From GCA-2732805 sp964516605 (GTDB lineage Bacteria; Pseudomonadota; Gammaproteobacteria; Coxiellales; Coxiellaceae), in contig CAZFAA010000102.1 in NCBI GenBank assembly GCA_964516605.1, forward strand, positions 1-5,105: a stretch of 5,105 bases of DNA, given 5' to 3'. Each line of letters starts with the position of its first letter. Within the stretch, counting starts at the first letter, position 1. Made by a program: the position numbers and the translations under genes. Below are positions 1 through 5,105 of this stretch, piece after piece. Below the pieces are notes generated by a model, which did not search any database, was not told the DNA's origin, and saw only the letters and a list, made by a program, of their open reading frames with translations.

Positions 1-1518
1 TTATGTTTTATGGCGTAATAATGGAAATAAAATGACATCACGTATTGACGCCGAATTGGTAAATAACATCACCAAACGATCGATGCCAATACCTTGCCCT
101 GCTGTCGGTGGTAACCCATATTCCAATGCCGTAATGTAATCTTCATCATAACCCATCGCTTCATCATCACCCGCTTCACGTGCTTTGAGCTGCTCATGAA
201 AGCGTTGCGCCTGATCATCCGGATCATTTAATTCTGAAAAGCCATTCGCAATTTCCTGACCACACACATACAATTCAAAACGATCCGTTACAAAAGGGTT
301 AATATCGTTTGGACGTGCTAATGGCGATATTTCAGCTGGAAACTCAGTAATGAAGGTAGGTTGACGCAACTGTTTCTCAACCAATTCTTCAAATAATTGC
401 GACTGAATTTTACCTAATCCAAAACTGGGGTGTACCGTAATGCCATGCTGCTTTGCCAAAGCACGTGCCTGACTCAGGTCATCAAGCTGTGCTGCCGTAA
501 TATCAGGACAGTATTCCAGAATGGATTGACGTAGTGGGATGCGTCTAAAATCGGCAGTTAAATCAATTTGCACATCCTGACAGGTTATCAGCGATGTGTT
601 TAATAATGAATGTGCTAAATGACGAAACAGTGCTTCAGTGATCGACATCATATCGTCATAGGTTGCAAACGCTTGATAGAATTCCAACATGGTAAATTCT
701 GGATTATGGCGCGTTGAAATACCTTCATTGCGAAAATTACGATTAATCTCATATACTTTCTCAAAACCACCCACAACCAAACGTTTTAAATATAACTCTG
801 GTGCAATACGTAAAAACAATTCCATATCCAGCGCGTTATGATGTGTCGTAAATGGTTTAGCTAATGCACCCGTTGCCAACGGCTGCATCATGGGTGTCTC
901 CACCTCCATATAACCCAATTCATCAAGAAAACGCCGAATGGCTGTAATCATCTTCGAACGCATTTCAAACACAGCACGCGAATCATCATTGACTAAAAGG
1001 TCTAAATAGCGCTGACGAAAACGTTGCTCTTGATCGGTCAAACCATGGTATTTATCCGGCATGGGACGCAATGCTTTTGTTAACAATTGCACGGCATCAA
1101 CTTTAACAGACAACTCGCCAGTTTTTGTCTTAAATAACACACCGTGTGCACCAATGATGTCACCCAAGTCCCATGACTTAAATTGGTCATAGATACCTTC
1201 TGGCAAATCATCACGCGCTATATACAGCTGCAGACGACCAGACATATCTTTAATGTGTACAAAACTGGCTTTACCCATAATGCGGCGCGTCATAATACGT
1301 CCTGCGACAGCGACGCGTACAGGCTGCGCCGCTAAAGCGTCATGATCGCATACAGCGTATTGATCCAGTATTTCTTGAGCCAATGCATCACGCTCAAACC
1401 CATTGGGATAGGCAATGCCCTGTGCACGCATTTGCTCTAACTTTGAGCGCCTTTGGATGATCTGTTCGTTTCGCTCAGTTTCAAGCTCAGCTTTAGTTTT
1501 CGTATCGATTTCGCTCAC
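1..1518 (-). CDS. lysS: Lysyl-tRNA synthetase, class II (LysRS)
   Basis: Charges tRNA-Lys with lysine, using ATP, in the cytoplasm. Numbering from the start at 1518, the 505-aa product has an N-terminal helix, then an anticodon-binding OB fold at about residues 60-150 (with TRRIMGKASF and KTKTGELS), then the class II catalytic domain. In that domain the motif 1 region ends with ETPMM (207-211), motif 2 begins FRNEG (262-266) and continues with RHNPEFTMLE, and motif 3 is GIGIDRLVMLF (476-486). All signature motifs are intact. The longest reading starts at a GTG at 1530 but has no ribosome binding site. The GTG at 1518 is preceded by GGAG (1525-1528) with a 6-nt spacer, begins MSE like E. coli LysS, and gives the E. 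coli length, so I prefer it. The gene lies 79 bp downstream of prfB on the same strand with no terminator between them, so co-transcription is likely. The TAA stop occupies bases 1-3, so the coding sequence is complete but its terminator lies outside. Identification is near certain; the start is probable. Confidence 0.97.
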   Translation of the reverse strand: MSEIDTKTKAELETERNEQIIQRRSKLEQMRAQGIAYPNGFERDALAQEILDQYAVCDHDALAAQPVRVAVAGRIMTRRIMGKASFVHIKDMSGRLQLYIARDDLPEGIYDQFKSWDLGDIIGAHGVLFKTKTGELSVKVDAVQLLTKALRPMPDKYHGLTDQEQRFRQRYLDLLVNDDSRAVFEMRSKMITAIRRFLDELGYMEVETPMMQPLATGALAKPFTTHHNALDMELFLRIAPELYLKRLVVGGFEKVYEINRNFRNEGISTRHNPEFTMLEFYQAFATYDDMMSITEALFRHLAHSLLNTSLITCQDVQIDLTADFRRIPLRQSILEYCPDITAAQLDDLSQARALAKQHGITVHPSFGLGKIQSQLFEELVEKQLRQPTFITEFPAEISPLARPNDINPFVTDRFELYVCGQEIANGFSELNDPDDQAQRFHEQLKAREAGDDEAMGYDEDYITALEYGLPPTAGQGIGIDRLVMLFTNSASIRDVILFPLLRHKT

Positions 1519-1524
1519 AATCGG

Positions 1525-1528
1525 CTCC
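1525..1528 (-). promoter_or_regulatory. Ribosome binding site deciding the lysS start
   Basis: On the minus strand GGAG sits 6 nt before the GTG at 1518. Nothing resembling a Shine-Dalgarno sequence precedes the alternative in-frame GTG at 1530, where the upstream bases read CAAACCT. This favours the shorter N-terminus. Confidence 0.65.
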
Positions 1529-1597
1529 ACAGGTTTGCAAAAAAGGATTCATAATAAGCCAATCACGTCCAAAGCGCAAAGTAAGACCGGGATAACA

Positions 1598-2696
1598 TTA
1601 AACACCTTGCTTTAAACTCGCCTCAATAAAACGCGTTAAATCGCCATCGAGTACCGCTTGTGTATTACTGTTTTCAACACCCGTTCTCAAATCTTTAATG
1701 CGCGATTGATCGAGCACGTAAGAGCGAATTTGACTACCCCAACCAATATCGGATTTGGATTCTTCGAGTGATTGCTTTTGTGCATTACGCTCTGACATTT
1801 CATATTCATATAACTTCGATTTTAATTGCTTGAGTGCACCATCTTTATTTTTATGTTGTGAGCGATCATTTTGACATTGCACCACAATACCTGTTGGCAC
1901 ATGCGTAATACGTACCGCTGAGTCGGTGGTATTAACATGCTGACCGCCTGCGCCACTGGAGCGATACGTATCAATGCGCAAATCAGCTGGATTGATTTCT
2001 ACCTCAAAATCATCGTCAATTTCCGGTGACACAAACACGGCTGCAAACGATGTATGCCGTCGATTACCTGAATCAAATGGTGATTTACGCACTAACCGGT
2101 GCACCCCTGTTTCCGTACGCAACCATCCATAAGCATGATCTCCTTCGACATAGATCGTGGCGCTTTTGATGCCAGCGACATCACCTGCCGATACTTCCAT
2201 CAACGTTGTTTTAAATCCTTGTTGATCGGCAAAACGCAAGTACATCCGCAATAACATTTCAGCCCAGTCCTGTGCTTCCGTACCCCCTGAACCCGATTGA
2301 ATATCCACATAAGCATTGTGTGCATCCATAGGACCACTAAACATACGTTGAAATTCTAAGCGCTCAACCTGTGACTCATAACCTAGCACCTCCTGCGTCA
2401 AAGCGGCGATAGCCTCTTGATCGGCCTCAGCGTGCGCCATCTCAACGAGCTCGTTCGCATCAGCCAACCCCTGTGTTAATGCATCCAGCACCATCACAAC
2501 CTGCTCAAGCTGCACGCGTTCTTTACCTAAAGCCTGAGCTTTTTCCGGCACAGTCCAGATCGTTTGATCTTCTAACTCACGCTGCACTTCGAGTAAACGG
2601 CGGCGTTTGTTTTCAACGTCAAAGATACCCCCGAAGCAATGCACAGCGATGACTTAAATCTTTAATGTTTTCAATTAACGCGTTGATCTCAAGCAC
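1598..2696 (-). CDS. prfB: Peptide chain release factor 2 (RF2), expressed by programmed +1 frameshift
   Basis: Recognises UGA and UAA stop codons in the ribosomal A site and triggers peptide release. The gene is in two frames. A 25-codon first segment starts at GTG 2696 (begins MLEIN, ends LRGYL) and stops at an in-frame TGA (2619-2621). A +1 shift at CTT then continues at GAC 2620 for 340 codons to a TAA. The joined product is 365 aa, as in E. coli, and the first segment also has the E. coli length. In joined numbering the stop-recognition tripeptide SPF is 205-207 and the peptidyl-transferase GGQ motif is 250-252 within SGAGGQHVN. Residue 246 is Ser, where E. coli K-12 has Thr. The uninterrupted 348-codon frame starting at GTG 2644 is an artefact: it reads the segment before the slip site in the wrong frame. 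The ribosome binding site is GAGG (2702-2705), 5 nt before the GTG. Expression should be autoregulated, because low RF2 stalls at the TGA and favours the shift. lysS follows 79 bp downstream. Confidence 0.97.
2618..2633 (-). promoter_or_regulatory. prfB programmed +1 frameshift signal
   Basis: Read on the minus strand the site is CGGGGG TAT CTT TGA C. The G-run (2628-2632) is the internal Shine-Dalgarno-like element, three bases separate it from the slippery CTT (2622-2624), and TGA (2619-2621) followed by C is the poorly terminated stop. Only the first base differs from the E. coli element as I recall it, which begins with A. Protein similarity to RF2 moves from the 0 frame to the +1 frame exactly here. 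Confidence 0.97.
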
Positions 2697-2698
2697 AC

Positions 2699-2734
2699 TC
2701 ACCTCGATTGTATAAATAGGATAAAATGAGGTGA
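2699..2734 (-). promoter_or_regulatory. Possible hairpin hiding the prfB ribosome binding site
   Basis: On the minus strand TCACCTC (2734-2728) can pair perfectly over 7 bp with GAGGTGA (2705-2699), which contains the prfB Shine-Dalgarno sequence. The loop is 22 nt and AT-rich. If transcription starts at about 2728 as the -10 box predicts, most of the upstream arm would be missing, so the structure matters only for transcripts starting further upstream. Confidence 0.3.
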
Positions 2735-2763
2735 ATTATAGCCGGTAGTCGCTAAATTGGGTA
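2735..2763 (-). promoter_or_regulatory. Probable sigma-70 promoter of prfB-lysS
   Basis: The minus strand carries a perfect TATAAT -10 box at 2740-2735. At 17 bp upstream the hexamer is TACCCA (2763-2758), which matches TTGACA at only three positions. Transcription would start near 2728, leaving a leader of about 32 nt before GTG 2696. The weak -35 sits within a short inverted repeat, TTGGG/CCCAA (plus-strand 2757-2761 and 2772-2776), which might be an operator or chance. Confidence 0.55.
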
Positions 2764-2824
2764 GACTAATGCCCAAGATTAGAGGTTTGCATTGAAGACA
2801 ATACACCTCATCTGAAAAAACCAC

Positions 2825-2855
2825 TTGACCTTATAGTTGCTATATACCTTATTGT
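2825..2855 (+). promoter_or_regulatory. MerR-type promoter with 19-bp spacer
   Basis: The -35 box TTGACC (2825-2830) matches the consensus at five positions. A -10 box TATTGT (2850-2855) lies after a 19-bp spacer, the overlong spacing characteristic of promoters that MerR-family proteins activate by distorting DNA. The spacer holds a dyad, which suggests the downstream merR-family gene controls itself. Transcription would begin near 2862, giving a very short leader of about 15 nt. Confidence 0.7.
2832..2844 (+). promoter_or_regulatory. Putative operator dyad of the MerR-family regulator
   Basis: TATAG-TTG-CTATA is a perfect 5-bp inverted repeat with a 3-bp centre, lying wholly between the -35 and -10 boxes where MerR-family dimers bind. 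The GTTGC centre resembles sites I recall for TipA/Mta-type regulators; that resemblance is from memory and unchecked. The repeat ACCTTAT also occurs twice here, at 2828-2834 and 2846-2852, 18 bp apart. Confidence 0.55.
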
Positions 2856-2866
2856 CGAAAATAAGG
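2847..2866 (+). repeat. Inverted repeat over the -10 box and ribosome binding site
   Basis: CCTTATT (2847-2853) and AATAAGG (2860-2866) form a perfect 7-bp inverted repeat around GTCGAA. One arm covers most of the -10 box and the other enters the Shine-Dalgarno sequence (AAGGAGGT, 2863-2870). Its role is unknown: it could be a second protein-binding site or, in longer transcripts, a hairpin hiding the ribosome binding site. Confidence 0.45.
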
Positions 2867-2876
2867 AGGTAAAACG

Positions 2877-3821
2877 ATGACCCAATGGTACGTAAAAGAT
2901 TTAAGTAAATTAACCGGTGTGTCGGCACAGACTCTGCACCACTATGACCGTATTGATTTATTAAAGCCTTCTGTACGATTGGATAATGGTTATCGTGTGT
3001 ACTCCGAAAAGGATTTGCTGCAATTACAACAGATTATTGCCTTAAAATTTTTTGGCTTTTCGCTGTCACAAATTAAAAACTTGCTCACTAATACAGTGGG
3101 AACACTGGAACATTTTTCAGTGCAAGCTCAAGTGTTAGAGCAAAAAGCACGTAATTTATTTGATGCCAGTCAAGCACTCAAGCGCATTATTACTGATGTA
3201 ACTGATACACAATCCATTCCATGGGAAACCATTATTCAATTAATTGAGGTATATAACATGACACAAAAACTAGAACATGCTTGGGTTAAAGATATTTTTA
3301 CACCTGATGAGCTCAAAGAATACGCTACATTTGAAGCCGAGTTGAAAGCCAATTCAACTCCACAACAAAAAGCAGCGTTCGAAAAAAATTGGCGAGATTT
3401 TGTCGCTGAAGTTAAAAAGAATCTGCAGCAGGATCCAACCGCTGCCATAGGCATCGACCTGGGTAAACAGTGTATGCAGTTGACAAATAAATTATATGGC
3501 AAAAAATACGCTCATTTGCGCACTAAAAAATTTGAGCAAGGCTTTGCACAAGGAAAGGGGCTAGAAGAAGTCGGCTTTACGCCTGAGATTGTAGCCTGGC
3601 TAGAAAAAGCCATGGATGCTTATTGGAGAGAGCGTATTTATGGCATTTTAAATCAGGTAGGAACAGTACCTTCACACCAAACTGAAACTCTGTGGAATGA
3701 AGTATTGGATGACATGTATGGTGACGACCTGTCACGCAAAAAAGACTTGTATGATGCAGCGTTACAAGATCAACACATCAGTGTTGATGCAAAAAAATGG
3801 TTGCGCAGCTTGGGTCACTGA
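2877..3821 (+). CDS. MerR-family transcriptional regulator with TipAS-like ligand-binding domain
   Basis: A 314-aa cytoplasmic DNA-binding regulator. Residues 5-47 form the MerR winged helix-turn-helix (GVSAQTLHHYDRIDLL, then wing NGYRVYS), and the GFSLSQIKNLL helix ends near 70. Residues about 76-125 look like the dimerisation coiled coil. From about 128 onward the sequence (FTPDELKEY, then a Trp- and Lys-rich helical region) resembles the TipAS antibiotic-recognition domain found in TipAL, Mta and SkgA, though the protein is longer than those (about 250-260 aa). The only cysteine is C199. Family knowledge suggests that binding of a small hydrophobic or peptide ligand switches the protein to activation by untwisting a 19-bp-spacer promoter; the ligand is unknown. 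The start is firm: a near-perfect AAGGAGGT lies 6 nt upstream of the ATG. It is divergent from prfB and probably autoregulated through the dyad in its own promoter. M128 has its own ribosome binding site. TGA stop. Confidence 0.9.
   Translation: MTQWYVKDLSKLTGVSAQTLHHYDRIDLLKPSVRLDNGYRVYSEKDLLQLQQIIALKFFGFSLSQIKNLLTNTVGTLEHFSVQAQVLEQKARNLFDASQALKRIITDVTDTQSIPWETIIQLIEVYNMTQKLEHAWVKDIFTPDELKEYATFEAELKANSTPQQKAAFEKNWRDFVAEVKKNLQQDPTAAIGIDLGKQCMQLTNKLYGKKYAHLRTKKFEQGFAQGKGLEEVGFTPEIVAWLEKAMDAYWRERIYGILNQVGTVPSHQTETLWNEVLDDMYGDDLSRKKDLYDAALQDQHISVDAKKWLRSLGH
3246..3260 (+). promoter_or_regulatory. Internal ribosome binding site and ATG for a TipAS-like short product
   Basis: GAGGT (3246-3250) lies 7 nt before an in-frame ATG (3258-3260), which is codon 128 of the regulator. 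Starting there would give a 187-aa protein consisting only of the putative ligand-binding domain, just as Streptomyces tipA makes TipAS from an internal start in TipAL. Spacing and strength are good for an internal site, but use of the site is inferred. Confidence 0.5.
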
Positions 3822-3834
3822 TTTGCAATATCAC

Positions 3835-3858
3835 CTAGCCCACAGACGGGTGGGCTAG
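3835..3858 (+). terminator. Strong hairpin after the merR-family gene, possible terminator
   Basis: CTAGCCCAC (3835-3843) and GTGGGCTAG (3850-3858) make a perfect 9-bp, GC-rich stem with a 6-nt loop, 13 bp after the TGA stop. No U-run follows: the next bases read CTATGCG and then an AT-rich stretch. It is therefore not a textbook intrinsic terminator. It may terminate weakly, block 3' exonucleases, or bind a protein. Confidence 0.45.
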
Positions 3859-3923
3859 CTATGCGTATATTTAAGCGTTATACTGCTGCCACTACTGATC
3901 TGGAATAATCGTTCAAATTAGCG

Positions 3924-3951
3924 TATACCAAATGTTAACCATCTTTAAAAT
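3924..3951 (+). promoter_or_regulatory. Tentative promoter for the hydrolase-acetyltransferase pair
   Basis: A -10-like TAAAAT (3946-3951, five of six consensus positions) has TATACC (3924-3929) 16 bp upstream, a poor -35. A start near 3958 would leave a short leader containing the AAGGA ribosome binding site (3972-3976). A rival -10, TATACT at 3879-3884, also has a weak -35. The rest of the 162-bp gap from 3822 holds only the hairpin and an imperfect repeat of TTAGCGTATAC-like sequence. Confidence 0.3.
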
Positions 3952-3983
3952 CCACCGTAATCTGAAGATCCAAGGAACATACC

Positions 3984-4550
3984 ATGTCTAAAACAGCCAT
4001 CATTATTTTAGATTTTATTAATGGCTTTACTCAGGGTAGCCTGTTTAAAGAATACTTTAAACAACATCAACCGATCGCTAAAGCAAATCAACTGATCGCG
4101 CATGCGCGCCAAAACAAGCTGCTGCTGATTTTTGTAAAGCTAGGTTTTAGCGATCAGTACGCTGAATTAGCGCACCGCTCTCCAATGTTTGCTGGCAATA
4201 AACAGCATGGGTTCTTAAAACTGAGTGATCCGCAAACTCATTTTGATCCTGAATTGGATTACCAAACTAGCGATATTGTGGTCATCAAACACCGCATTAA
4301 TGCCTTTTATGCAACATCATTAGAAGCTATTTTAAATGCACATGATATTGATCATCTCATTTTGTCTGGTGTCTCAACCAATTGGGCTGTTGAAGGTACC
4401 GCGCGTGATGCACACGATCGCAACTACAGTGTAACGATCGCCAAAGATGCCTGTGCAAGCCACAACAATGAAAATCAGGAGAAATCGTTATCTATTTTAA
4501 GCCGAATTGCACAAATCAAAACAGTGCATGACATTTGCGGGCAATCATAA
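3984..4550 (+). CDS. Isochorismatase/cysteine-hydrolase-fold protein lacking the catalytic Cys
   Basis: A 188-aa cytoplasmic protein of the isochorismatase-like superfamily (nicotinamidases, carbamoyl hydrolases, isochorismatases), at the usual length for the family. The N-terminal strand leads to the conserved Asp, D10, in ILDFINGF. The conserved Lys is K102 in VIKHRINAFYAT. The nucleophile loop reads GVSTNWAVEGTARDA (129-143): the position that is Cys in family members of the form GVATNxCVEATARDA is Ala135. The Asp-Lys-Cys triad is therefore incomplete, and thiol-based amide hydrolysis is not expected in the usual way. Fold-level assignment is strong; substrate and reaction are unknown. Isochorismatases proper, as I align them from memory, also lack Cys at this position, so a non-thiol reaction is conceivable. 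The start is supported by AAGGA (3972-3976) 7 nt before the ATG. The TAA stop overlaps the next gene by one base, so the two are surely one operon. Confidence 0.88.
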   Translation: MSKTAIIILDFINGFTQGSLFKEYFKQHQPIAKANQLIAHARQNKLLLIFVKLGFSDQYAELAHRSPMFAGNKQHGFLKLSDPQTHFDPELDYQTSDIVVIKHRINAFYATSLEAILNAHDIDHLILSGVSTNWAVEGTARDAHDRNYSVTIAKDACASHNNENQEKSLSILSRIAQIKTVHDICGQS

Positions 4551-5105
4551 TGAAGCCAATTTTCCTCGAAACAAAACGTTTGATTGTCAAACCACTTGCT
4601 CTATCAGATTTGGATGATCTTGTAACCTTACGCCAAGATCCAGATGTCATGCGCTATATTGGGCACGGCATGATTCAAACGAAAGAACAAGTCAACGATT
4701 TTGTAAACACGGCTCTGCGCTACCAAGAAAAGCACGGTATTGGTTTTTGCTCAGTATTTGAAAAAGAAAGCGGTGAGTTTGTAGGCCAAGCGGGTCTTTT
4801 TCATATCGCTTATGATGACACCCAACCAGATATTGAATTGGCCTACCGCTTGCATAAAAAATCTTGGGGCAAAGGTTATGCAACCGAGCTTGCAAAAGCA
4901 CTTATTCACTGGGGTTTTAAACATTTGCCTATAAGCAAATTGATTGCAGTAGCTCACCCTCTTAACCATGGCTCACAACACGTACTGAAAAAATCAGGGT
5001 TGAATTTTCAACGTACTATCACCTGGTATAACGGTATCGATGTTTTTTTATATGATATTTATAAAAATGATGCAATTGACTTAGTAGAATACGATGTGAA
5101 CTGGC
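4550..5105 (+). CDS. GNAT-family N-acetyltransferase, RimJ/RimL type (partial at right edge)
   Basis: Likely transfers an acetyl group from acetyl-CoA to an amine on a small molecule or protein; the substrate is not evident. At least 185 residues are visible. The N-terminus LETKRLIVKPLALSDLDDL is typical of the RimJ/RimL group. The acetyl-CoA pyrophosphate loop is SWGKGYA (105-111) preceded by IELAYRLHKK. The C-terminal NHGSQHVLKKSGL (139-151) corresponds to the family's N..S..vleKlGF signature. The frame is open to the end of the window without a stop. Family members are usually about 170-190 aa, so only a short tail should be missing. The ATG overlaps the upstream TAA as TAATG and has no clear Shine-Dalgarno sequence of its own, which points to translational coupling with the isochorismatase-fold gene and perhaps a shared pathway. 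Function beyond acetyltransferase is inference. Confidence 0.9.
   Translation, partial: MKPIFLETKRLIVKPLALSDLDDLVTLRQDPDVMRYIGHGMIQTKEQVNDFVNTALRYQEKHGIGFCSVFEKESGEFVGQAGLFHIAYDDTQPDIELAYRLHKKSWGKGYATELAKALIHWGFKHLPISKLIAVAHPLNHGSQHVLKKSGLNFQRTITWYNGIDVFLYDIYKNDAIDLVEYDVNW

Noticed and set aside
1551..1579. Possible internal promoter for lysS (TTGCGC, 17 bp, TATTAT on the minus strand)
   Set aside because: The -35 matches only three consensus positions; read-through from prfB is the simpler explanation, though a weak promoter is not excluded.
1519..1597. T-box or other leader riboswitch before lysS
   Set aside because: The 79-bp gap is too short and shows no T-box sequence or terminator hairpin, and the gene is of gammaproteobacterial type.
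1415..1615. Plus-strand open frame of 66 codons
   Set aside because: It lies almost wholly antisense to the conserved lysS 5' end, has no recognisable domain, and is best explained as a shadow frame.
1598..2644. Release factor 2 read as a single 348-codon gene starting at 2644
   Set aside because: Its first eight codons read the end of the pre-shift segment in the wrong frame; the conserved MLEIN...LRGYL segment and slip site show the true structure.
3236..3502. Minus-strand open frame of 88 codons inside the merR-family gene
   Set aside because: Antisense to a clearly coding region, with no plausible ribosome binding site or family resemblance.
3863..3928. Near-repeat of TTAAGCGTTATAC and TTAGCGTATAC in the gap before the hydrolase gene
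   Set aside because: Imperfect, AT-rich and only two copies, so it is hard to distinguish from chance; noted as a possible binding site only.
4692..4969. Two overlapping minus-strand open frames inside the acetyltransferase gene
   Set aside because: They are in conflict with each other and antisense to a GNAT gene with intact motifs; no independent support.

Overview
The window looks like chromosomal DNA of a moderately AT-rich gammaproteobacterium. Lysyl-tRNA synthetase and release factor 2 align almost residue for residue with my recollection of the Escherichia coli proteins, and their reconstructed lengths (505 and 365 aa) match the E. coli ones exactly. The standard genetic code is in use, with TGA as a stop. 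An affiliation near Legionella/Coxiella is possible but is only a guess. GC content was not calculated.

Left part (1-2696, minus strand): the conserved housekeeping pair prfB-lysS, transcribed right to left. prfB is split by the classic programmed +1 frameshift (internal Shine-Dalgarno, then CTT TGA C) and starts at a GTG at 2696, upstream of the frameshift. lysS follows after 79 bp. Its best start is the GTG at 1518, preceded by GGAG, rather than the GTG at 1530. lysS ends exactly at the left edge of the window.

Middle (2697-2876): a 180-bp divergent intergenic region. It holds a promoter for prfB (perfect TATAAT) and, facing the other way, a promoter for a MerR-family gene with the 19-bp spacer typical of MerR-controlled promoters. 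That spacer contains a dyad centred on TTG, and further repeats cover the -10 box and the ribosome binding site.

Right part (2877-5105, plus strand): an accessory-looking set. It begins with a MerR regulator carrying a TipAS-like ligand-binding domain, which has a well-placed internal ribosome binding site and ATG that could release that domain alone. A strong hairpin follows. Then comes an isochorismatase/cysteine-hydrolase-fold protein whose nucleophile position is Ala instead of Cys. It overlaps by one base (TAATG) with a RimJ/RimL-type GNAT acetyltransferase that runs off the right edge.

The left pair serves translation: aminoacylation, and termination with RF2 autoregulation. The right group suggests a small-molecule-sensing regulator beside two small-molecule-modifying enzymes. 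That the regulator controls its neighbours is only inference, because the hairpin separates them and no copy of its dyad was found before the enzyme genes. No stretch longer than 300 bp lacks a gene. I saw no tRNA, rRNA, CRISPR array or insertion sequence.
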